DNA from: Echinometra lucunter
Taxonomy: Eukaryota > Echinodermata > Echinoidea > Camarodonta > Echinometridae
Direction: 5' to 3'
Assembly: GCA_029962745.1 (NCBI GenBank)
Contig: CM057159.1
Coordinates: 27,711,510-27,775,509, forward strand
Length of the DNA stretch: 64,000 nt
The notes beneath the pieces were generated by a model that was not told where the DNA came from, made no database searches, and worked only from the letters and a program-made list of their open reading frames with translations. Made by a program: the position numbers and the translations under genes. Of this stretch, positions 35,279 through 46,898 are shown one piece after another. Numbering within the stretch: the stretch's first letter is position 1; each line of letters begins with the position of its first letter.

Positions 35279-38200
35279 GTGAGTTTAATTCAGTAATTTT
35301 GTCTTCGACTTCGTTTTCGATTTTGTCTCGTCAAGACAAAGTCAAAGTAAACTTTAATTAAGTTTAACGTGTCGTTAGATCTAACGTTAGACTCTAAATT
35401 ACTAGATCTAACGTTAGATCTAACCACTTGACGTTAGATCTAACGTTAAGTTAACGCTAACAAAAACATGAACAAGTGAAGTATAAAGCTAAAAATTAGG
35501 CCTACGTTACTAGAATAAAGAATAAACGGAAAGACTTCCTTTTGCGACAGCCACCCAAATTTGCTAACGGAATAAAGCACACCTTGCCTGTTGGGTGGCT
35601 GTCGCAAAAGGAAGTCTTGGCGAATAAACAGTTGTTAGAGATAGCTATAGGATAGCTATCGTGATTTTATTCTGATATTACACGATAGCTATAGATTGCT
35701 GCCATAGGCCCCTGTGTAGACCGATGTCAACTTGAAAATATTATGCCTCCAAATCACACTTTCTCATGCCCGGTTAACCCTGCAAACTACCTTCCAGTGG
35801 AAGTGGACCAGTCGATCAAACTGTGATATCAGAACCTGAAATTTATTTTTCAAACTCAAAATATCGACTTTTGATTGATACGGGATCCTACCTTCTTGTT
35901 GATTTCGCCGCTTGATTAATTTCCATTTCAATAGCGCGACCTCCGACATCTACACCCGCTGGTCTCGGCCACAAGCCGTTGCACTCTCGCATGTGTCGGC
36001 GAACGCAGAGTGCATGCGAGATCATGGGGAGTGGAACAAAATTTGCTGTAATAGAGCTACATCTCTGGAGCACAGCAAACAAGCTGCCCCACCATGCCCA
36101 CCAAGACATCTTCTTCCTGTTGAGTGACCACAATCAACTAGCTGATTATTCTGTCACATTCTTTGGCCTGCTTCGGGCATTGTGACTGTCAGGGCCAGGG
36201 TCCCAGGGAAAGTGAGATACATGTAATGATTTTACCACATGGGGCAATGGGTGGAATAGACAGAGCATTACATAAGGTCTATTGCACTCACACTAGTGCT
36301 TGGTTATAACTAACCTCGCACAACAGACGTGCTGTAATGTGCGAATTGCTGACAATAGGAAAGTAGTGTTCTCTGTACCAATTTATTGGGACAGAGGAGC
36401 AAGAGCTGTGTCACCAGTGATCAGAAAAATATTTTTCAAAATTCACTTAATCAAGATAATTTGCATCCAGTCAGAGGAATGTAATGGGAGTAGGATATTT
36501 TATTATCCTAGGTGTAAAAAAAGCAAATATTTTACATGAATTTGTTGATTATTTTAGTGATTTCAATCTTCAACTATAGAGGGCGGCATGTCACATACAT
36601 TTGCACAGCTCAGCATACCAATGGGTGATTTCAAGTTCGGTGTTGGTGCTGGTGTTGGTGTTAGAAGCACAATTTTGATTGCTTTCCATAGCTCCCACAC
36701 CTAATCTGAATTTACAAAAGTGGTTCAAATGACATTATTGACTGCTCAACTCCAAGTGACAGTTGTCCCAAGACCAGTTTTATTTTTAATGTGGAGCTGC
36801 GTTGATGTAAAAATCAGCCTAACACTAACACCAAAAGGTCAACACCAAACTTGAAATCACCCAATGTAGCCCTGTGTGGGTCTATTGGTCATAAAACTCA
36901 ATTCCACTCTGGGTGATGGATAACACCTGTTACTGGGTAAGCACCCGAATGGTGTCAAATTCCTCATGAAAATTCATGACTGTGTGTCTTTAAAATTTTA
37001 AGCTTATCTGAAATGACTGAAGATAGCACTGGGAAGAGTAACTGTCACATAAAATAATGGGATCTAACTATTTAGCTTTTGATTTTAGTTTGAATTCTTA
37101 ATTATAAATGCTAGGTTATAATGGGGGTCTCACCAAGAAGTCTCAGAAAACTTGTGTCTTTGTCTGCCCCCACTGCCATGATAGTTTAGGATAGAGGTCT
37201 ACTCTAGAACAGCAGAAGACTGCGTTGTGTACAATTGCCTGCTCAGTTGGCTCCCCCCCCCCCCCCCCTTATCTGGTTGGCTCCTGTCCAGGGGCATTAT
37301 ATTGATATTATTTATTATTATCATGCCTGGAAATGATAAAAGCATTTATTCTGCAAAATTTATTATGAAAATTAGCATCTGAATTTTTGACAGAATTGCC
37401 TTTTCTTTCACATTAAAGACTGTTCTTTCACATTAGAGACATACATGACAGAGGGGAGGTCTGTTTTGATATAACTATTGGCTGGTAAAACAAAGACAAA
37501 GTGATTTTTTTGTGAGATAATGTCTGTTGGTGTATTTCTAACTTACTGGTAGCAATAATAATAATAAACAAGGCAATAGCAAGATTGTGTCTCGCCCACC
37601 CGTGACTAAATAACACTAAGGTTTCCCCAAGTACCAAGTTTGATGTCACAAGAAAGTCTTGAAGGTAAACTTTAATGTTTGACCTAAAATGACCTTTCAC
37701 CTTACTATGTAACCTGACGGCACAATAGCATGAATGTACCCCTAGTGCATCTATCACCCAAATTTGGTTGCTATTGCAGTAACATGTGCCAAGTTATGTG
37801 TCATAAGAGAGTCTTGCAGGTAAACTTTAACATTTGACCTCAAATGACCTTTGACCTCACCATGTGACCTCTGACAGCACTACAACATGATGATACCCCT
37901 AGTGCATCTATCACCCAAGTTTGGTTGCCACTTGATTAACAGTTGCCAAGTTATGTGTCATAAGAGAGTCTTGCAGATAAACTTTAACATATTTAAAAAG
38001 AGTCTGGCAGGTACTCTGTAACAATGTGACCTCAAATGACCTTTGACATCACCATGTGACCTCCGACAGCACCGCAACATGATGGTACCCCTATTGCATT
38101 ACCATCCAAGTTTGGTTGCCATTGGACCAGCAGTTGCCAAGTTATGCATCATAAGAGAGTCTTGCAGGTAAACTTTAACATTTATGACGGACGGACAACG

Positions 38201-41200
38201 GACGACGGACGCCACTGGATTCCTTAAAGGCATTGGTTAACATTGTTATGATTTTTAAAAATCTTGTTTTGTTACTTGAAAATGGGATAAACATAAGGGT
38301 CACACTGTAAAAATACCAGTCTGAAAATTTCAAAGTATAATATCCACAGGAATTATTTTTAAACATAAACAAGAAATGACAGAGGAAAAGCAAATTCAAG
38401 AATTTGAAAATATCTGTAACATATGACCTCCAATGACCTTTCACCTTATCATGTGAAGTCCAACAGAATGATAACATGCACTTCCCCTTAGTGATCTGCA
38501 ACCCAAGTTTGACTGAAAAGTGTGACACGGTTGCAAAGTTTTGTGTCATAAGAGAGTCTTGCACGTAAACTTTAACCGTTCAACGTTTGACCTGTAATGA
38601 CCTTTGACCTGACCATGTGACCTCTGACTGGACCATAACATGCAGGTCCCCTTAGTGCATCTACAACCCAAGTTTGATAGATAAGTGTCACACGGTTGCA
38701 GAGTTTTGTGTCATAAGAGAGTCTTGCACGTAAACTTTAATGTTTGACCTGAAATGACCTTTGACCTTACCATGTGACCTATGACTGGACCATAACATGC
38801 AGGTCCCCTTAGTGCATCGACAACCCAAGTTTGATAGATAAGTGTCACACGGTTGCAGAGTTTTGAGTCATAAGAGAGTCTTGCACGTAAACTTCAACGT
38901 TTGACCTGAAATGACCTTTGACCTTACCATGTGACCTCTGACTGGACCATAACATGCAGGTCCCCTCAGTGCATCTACAACCCAAGTTTGGTTGAAAAGT
39001 GAGTCACGGTTGCAAAGTTATGTGTGATAAGAGAGTCTTGCACGTCAACTTTAACATTTGACCTGAAATGACCTTTGACCTTACCATGTGACCTCTGACT
39101 GGACAATAAGATGCAGGTCCCCTTAGTGCATCTACAACCCAAGTTTGATTGAACAGTGTCACACAGTTGCAGAGTTTTGTGTCATAAGAGAGTCTTGCAC
39201 GTAAATTTTAACGTTTGACCTAAAATGACCTTTGACCTTACCATGTGACCTCTGACTAGAGCATAACATGCAGGTCCGCTTAGGGCATCTACAACCCAAG
39301 TTTGGTTGAAAAGTGAGTCACGGTTGCAGAGTTTTGTGTCATAAGAGAGTCTTGCACGTAAACTTTAACATTTGACCTGAAATGACCTTTGACCTTACCA
39401 TGTGACCTCTGACTGGACCATAACATGCAGGTCCCCTTAGTGCATCTACAACCCAAGTTTGGTTGAAAAGTGAGTCACGGTTGCCAAGTTATCTTTCATA
39501 ACGTTTGTGACGGACGGACGGACGGACGACGGACGGACGACGGACGGACGACGGACGGACGACGGACGGATGACATTTGGATCCCTTAGTCTCGCCTTCA
39601 CCTCCGGTGGGCGAGACAATAATGATAATGATAATAATATATTGCTTATTGAACGCATAACACCTCAAGTTCTCTATGTGTTATAGAACATCGCAGGAAT
39701 AATGTTACAAAATTTAACTGCACAATCAAAAACAGTAGTGTTTTCAGCTCAGATTTGAATTGATCCAACTGAGTGACATTCCTTAAATTCTGTGGGAGCT
39801 TATTCCAAAATTCAGGAGCTATCTTTTGAAATGCCCTGTCCCCATATGACTTGGTCTGCACAGAAAGTTGAGAGAGAAGATTTTTTGCATTTGAACGAAG
39901 ATTGCGCCTGGGTACATACTCTTGGATGAGTTCACGAAGATAAAAAGGGGCGATGCCATGCAAACATTTGGATACCAGTACAAGTAATTTGTATTTAATC
40001 CTAGATCTTACAGGTAACCAGTAAAGTTCAGCTAGGATGGGAGATATATGTTCATATTTCCCTTTACCTACTACAAGTCTAGCAGCAGAATTTTAGATAC
40101 ACTGCAATTTGCAGAGTAAAGACTCCAGGATTCCAAAAAGCAGAGTTAGCAGACTGTCATTATTGTCTAAATAACATGAAATAAAAGCATGAACTAGTTT
40201 CTCCATTGTTTTCTGGTCCAGAAATTTTCTCATTTTACCGATTTTATACAAACCCATGGCAGCCACTTTGCACATATTACTGTGATGACATCTCATACTG
40301 AGATCATTTTCAACTATGATACCAAGATCACAATCCCTAGGAACTGGCAAAATGGAAAAACGTGCAACATTTATGGAAGATAGGTCTGAAGAACATCTGT
40401 GGCGAGATTTTATATGAATAACCTCGGTCTTCATTGTATTCAATTTTAGACTGCTTTGATTCGACCATTTCTTTATCTCATTAAGACATAATTCTAACTT
40501 AGGGATAACTGTAAGACGTTCCTTTTCTGAAAATATCATATATATTTGAGTGTCATCTACATATACAATTCTATCAATACCATACTTTTCGATCAAGTGT
40601 TTTAATGGTGCTGTATACAAAAGCAGAGTGGGCCCATAACTGAACCCTGGGGTACACCTTCAGTTGGATGATGAGGTCCGACAACATACCATCTATAATT
40701 ACCCTTTTTGGGATCTATTTCTAAAGAATGTATCAAGCGGCGGACACTCCTGCAAATCAAGAGCCTTAAACTTGAGGAGCTCATACCAGTATTTGATGTG
40801 CATGCACTTGTTGTATATCTGGTATAGATTCAATTTAGATCTTCTGGTTCTTTGATGCTTTTGTTTAATGTTGAAACTACTAATTGACCCGTTAATTCAA
40901 GTATTCATTGATTCAACCTTGTCATAGCAAATATTCTATTTTTCATATTTTTCTCATCTGTTTATATTGAAAGAGGAGCCACCCATTCCAAGATGGTGAT
41001 TATGGATGAGAGGGGTTCCATCCTGGCATGGAGTGAAGCTCCTAGCACCAATCATTGGGTAAGAGAGATTCCTTTATCCCACAATACTTGCATTTTCAAT
41101 CTTTATTTTAGATTACATTCAGTCACGTGTTTCAAAAGAATGGTCGTAAGTAGTGACTCGTAAGGGATTTTTAAAAGAAGGAAAATGGTAAGAAGAAAAA

Positions 41201-44200
41201 AAATTCTGATCTACATGATGCAAGCGTAATATTATGTTTATGTTTATGTGTAATTGGGACTTACAGACGTGTATCAATCTGATATACTCTTGGATGAATC
41301 ATAATATTCATGAATCTATCGAAAATTTTCTTGTTCAGTAAATTGTAAATTTCTTGTATTCTGATGCTCATTTCCGTCTGGGACCGACCTTTAATATCCC
41401 CATCCGAAAGACATGACTCAAGACTTGAACTTGGGTCCGTTCAGAATCAGTCTGTAGCACCTATGGGATGACCAGAATTTTCTCCTTCTTTATATTTCAA
41501 ATATGACATAACTGCGGATGTTACCACTAAACCAATTCCTGCTCCCCCAGGAGCAGCCTGGAAATACAATTAGCCTACTCTGAGGCATTGTCAACTCAAT
41601 TTTTAAAAATTTATCATTTATTTTGACCACAGAGCAAGTGTTGCCAAAGCAAATATGTTGAACAACTGTTTTGTTTTGATTTTTGGTTTGTTTGTTTATT
41701 TTGGGGGGTTATTCATTTGTTTGTTGTTTTGTTTGTTTTGGGATGGGGTTGTTTTGTTTTTGTTCTTGTTTTTTTGTCCCATATCATCTGCATTCCAAGG
41801 AATAACATTATTTCTGTTCATTCTGTAGCTGATAGGTATTGACCTGTGTCTAGTGAGAATCAATAGCATGGCAGAGGAAGCTAAGAAGAAGGCTGGTATT
41901 GACATTCAAACTCCACTCAAGGCACTGGTAAGTCAAGGAGATTCCTCCCCCATTAAGCAGAACAATAATCGTGGGGGTGTTTCATAAAGCTGTTCGTAAA
42001 GTTATGAATGACTTTGCAAACGACTTAAATATGGCAAGGCAAATGGGATTCTAAGTCATCATAAATCGCATTGATCAGCTGAAGGTAAAATATGCAGACG
42101 TAGATTAACTTACTATTGTTTAAAAACCTTTTTATTGGGAAGAATATTTTTTGCCACAATTTGATTGAGATCATGGGAAATGCAGTTACACTTTGTTAAA
42201 ATGTCAGGAAAAACTTTGGGTATCCCATTTGGCACTTCATATTCAAGTCGTTCGTAAAGTTACGTGTACGCCTGACTTTACGAACAGCTTTATGAAACAT
42301 CCCCCACAATTACATTCAGGTGACTGCCAGAATATATCTATTAAAGTGATGAGAAAAGAAGTGTTTTCTGAATGTAAACCTCAAGGGACTTGCAGGTAAG
42401 GTCATCTGTCTTGGTACATGCATGGGAAAGAAGATGCCTCATCTAAGGAAAAACTGGGATTATTCCTGTGAATGCAGTTCCCTATATATCTTAAAACTTT
42501 GGAATGCAGATTTGAACCTAGCTGATTTTTAAGTAGTCACTATTCAGCCCTATTGGATGAATCATAATATTCATGAATCTATTAAAAAATTTCTTGTTCA
42601 GTAGATTGTAAATTTCTTGTATTCTGATACAAGATGTAAGCTTGGAGGTTTGTAATGTAAGAATCTATGGCATAAAGAGTTATCACCTGATAACATGAAA
42701 GCAACTTTTACGAGGTATGTTGAGAAAATCGTACATGACTTACTGTATCATATTGACAACCTTCCTTCCCTCTTCCTTTTCTCTCTTAAGGGTCTGTCTC
42801 TGAGTGGTGGTGAGCAGAAGGAAGGTCAACGCAAGGTCATTGAGGGTATGAAGGAAACCTTTCCATATGTGAGTGAGAACTATCACATGTGCACTGATAC
42901 CTATGGAGCTATCGCCACTGCCTGCAAAGCCGGTAGGTTCAAATGGATCTGTAGGAGTAAGCAAAAATTATTATTATTATTAAAAATATATGATAATATG
43001 CCTCCTTCATTTCAGACTTTGTTTTATTGCATGAAGGAAATACCGAGACAGTACATGTGCAAAAAAAAAAAAGTTTTTTTTCTTATTTGATGCAGCTAGA
43101 TGGTAAAGAGAGATTTCAAATGTTATTGATCCCTCATATTCTAGCATGCCCTATTTTTCGTCAAATCCTTCGATCAAACATTCGTAAACTTTGATGTGTA
43201 CAAAAATGGAAGGTTTTACTTCTGTCCTATTAATATCTTTGTTTTTCATTGATTGATTTCCTACAGGTGGCATTGTGTTGATCTCGGGTACAGGGTCTAA
43301 CTGCCAGCTTATCCATCCTGATGGATCAGTGCATGGATGTGGAGGATGGGGTCATATGCTTGGTGATGAAAGCTCAGGTGAGACTAGTATGCTGCAGGAA
43401 TAAGTCAGTTCAAAGATACAATCTGAGTATGAGAAGATAATGGTCTTTCAGGACAGAAACCTAAAACCCACAGACACAAATACTTGATATGTGCTGATGA
43501 TGTTCAGCCATGTTGCATTCCATGAAACCCAAATAGAAATATTTTTTTTCAAAAGGGGAAATAAAAGTTATTCATGAGGCACCTCTGTCACTTTGGGAGT
43601 GACTATTGTGCACAAAAGGGGACCTCTCCATGATTAACATATCTGTGGACTTTGAGGTCATTCAGGACACGAGCTAACCATGAACTGGGTTACAGGGATC
43701 CGATGTTTCTGTGGACTTTCTTCCTTCAAGGATAGGTGGGTAGGGTCAGGGTAGCTGTTTGATTTTGTGTAAAGCTTAATTGTGTTGAGCAGCATATCTA
43801 ATTATAGATTTACTGCAGTGTTGATCACTTTTGATCACCATTAATGATTGACTCTTGGCATGGAAATAGGAATGACACTTCTATAAAAACCCTAAAATCA
43901 ATAATGCACAAGAAGTAGTTTTTCTCATCATCTTCATAGGATAGATGCATATCTAATTTAGTGATGGTTTGTATGTTGGAAAAAGATTGTTGGCGGGTTT
44001 TTTTTCTTAGCAAGTTGATGAACCCATAGGCATCACATCATTTATCTATTTCCAACTGCACTTTTAACTTTTATGTAATCCAGACATAATATTTATTTAC
44101 AACATATTGTGGTTGTGTCCTATCATTTGTATTGCTGTGCTCACCAGCTTTTCTAACCTGCACGCATTTTTGTTATCACCGAGGTCCTGTTCAGGTCCTC

Positions 44201-46854
44201 ATTAACTGCTGCAACACATAAGCAGGAGAAATCCTATATTTTTTAATGCAGTTTGGGCTCAAGAACTGCTTATGCAGACAAAATTCAATGACACAGAATT
44301 GACATTTTATCTACTTTCATTTTTATACAGCATACTGGATTTCACAGAAAGCCGTGAAGATTGTCTTTGATGCACTAGATAATCTTGCACAGCCACCTCA
44401 TGACATAGCTTATGTTAAAAAGGCCATGGAGGAATACTATGGGGTAAATAAAATCACTTTTTCCTCCTCAAAATAGTTTGCTGCACAAAGAGAATCATAC
44501 TAGGCTGTTACATATCATGTACCTGTTGAATATGCTCAGTTGGGTGTAGTTAAGTGGTAAATCAGACTAGCATGCTAATTTTACTAAATGACATTACAGT
44601 GGAATCTCACCATTGTGACCATAATGAGGACAATGGGACTTTGAAAATTGCCTCATTTTATCAAAATCTTGTTATCACGATTAACTGCCTGAAAATATAG
44701 TGAATACTCAAGACCCCAAACTATTAAGATGTAAGCTGGAATAATATTACCAGTAGCATTATTTAATTATTTTTGCGCCCACCCACCTGACTCGTTTTAC
44801 TCTACAGGAGTGTTGAGTCGTATTCATATTCTGCTTCCATTGTGTCACATCTTCAAAGAGTGCTGTGTTTTGCTTTTCCCAAAGTGGTGATATCTTGTTG
44901 AAGAGTTGTTTTCTAGGTTTGTTCTGTTAAGAAGCTGTTAAAGTCAGAATATCTACCTTGGAGATTGATCAAGAATTGTGGGATGTTCCTTCTTCGCATG
45001 TGATATGTGCATTTTCTCCATATTCTAATGTGAGGGAAGTTACTGTGGAGTACAGGTACTATATTCTACCGGTTTCACGACATTTGCTTCAGCGACAATT
45101 GCTCCTATGGAAAATCTGCACGTTAAGCCAAACATGAAACCTAACCCTAAACCTAACACTAACCCTTATCCTTATCCTCACATTATTCTGAACCAAAACC
45201 TCTATCACATTCCTAACCCTAACCCTATATCTTCGGAGAAACTAAGACAGGAGCAATTGTCGGAGGAGCAAATGTTATGTCACCTTTCTACCGTTTATCT
45301 CTCTTAAAACTCCTACTTCAGATTACTGAGCGATTTGGTCTGTTAGACCAACTGTACACCAACTTTGACAAATCAAAGTTTGCTGGGTTCTGCAAGCGAC
45401 TTTCTCTAGGTAAATAATTTGTCTTTATCTTTCTCTGTTTGTAAGAATTAAACAGTTTTCTTATGGAGGTTGTCTTTTTTTTTTTTGGTTTTTTTTGTTG
45501 TTGTTTATTTGTTTTGTTTGTTTCTTTGTTTAAGATGTGATGTTTGTATACTTATTTCATTCTGGTCTTCTTTTCATATTTAGATTAAATTTGTTTCACC
45601 ATTTTTCTGTTTTATACTTTGGTTGTTTTGTTTTTTGGTGTTTTTTTTTTTCTCAAATTTAAGAGGTTTATCCCCAGTCAAGTTAATAATCACTCCACTC
45701 AACTCATGTGTTAAAAGCACTTGAGTGCCAGATTGTTTGTAATATCTTGGGTTTTTTTGTCTCGCCTGCGTAGCGGAGCGAGACATAGGTATCACTATTT
45801 CCGGTGTCGGCGTAGGCGTCGTCGTCGGCGTCGTCGGCGGCGTCGGCGTCGGCGTCGTCGTCAACAATTGTGTTGTACACCCAATAACTTTCTATAGCTT
45901 TAAGGTGGGATCACCAAATTCATACCAGAGGTCCATCTCTTGAAGGCGCAGGTCAAGTTCGAATATGAGTCGAATTTGAATAAGGTCAAAGGTCAAAGGT
46001 CAATGAACTTTCCATGACTGGCACTGTGCTATATTGTACACACAATAACTTTTTATACCTTCGAGGTAGGATTGCCAAATTCATACAAGAGGTCCATCTC
46101 TTGAAGGTGCAGGTCAAGTTCGAATGTGAGTTGAATTTGATTAAGGTCAAAGGTCAAAGGTCAATGAACTTTCCATGACTGGCACTGTGCTGTCTTGTAC
46201 ACACAATAACTTTCTATAGCTTCGAGGTGGGATCACCAAATTTATACCAGAGGTACATCTCTTGAAGGCACAGGTCAAGTTTGAGTATGAGTTGAATTTG
46301 AATAAGGTCAGAGGTCAAAGGTCAATGAACTTTCCATGACTGGCACTGTGCTATGTTGTACACACAATAACTTTCTATACCTTCGAGGTAGGATTGCCAA
46401 ATTCATATGAGAGGTCCATCTCTTGAAGGTGCAGGTCAAGTTCGAATGTGAGTTGAATTTGATTAAGGTCAAAGGTCAAAGGTCAATGAACTTTTCATAA
46501 CTGGCACTGTGCTATGTTGTACACCTAATAACTTTCTATAGCTTTGACGTGGAATCACCAAATTCATACCAGAGGTCCATCTCTTGAAGGTGCAGGTCAA
46601 GTTTGAATGTGAATTGAATTTGATTAAGGTTAAAGGTCAATGAACTTTCCATGACTGGCACTGTGCTATGATTTACACCACTTTGTTCCTGTAATGACAT
46701 GAACTTTATAATTTGATACTTTTTAACACTAACATTTTACTTCAGTTCAACAGAGTTCATTCTACAGTTTACTGTATAATAGCAGTGAACTCACTACTCT
46801 CTATACCTGAACCAGATTTTGTATTTTACTTGTTACTGTTTTTCATATATTTGT

Positions 46855-46898
<44 letters not shown>

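Noticed and set aside
37584..39620. CRISPR-like array of regularly spaced repeats
   Set aside because: The whole 157-bp unit is repeated rather than short repeats with unique spacers, and the DNA is eukaryotic.
44598..44712. Another pogo-like copy (CAGTGGAATCTCACCATTGT)
   Set aside because: The left end is suggestive but no matching right terminus was found.
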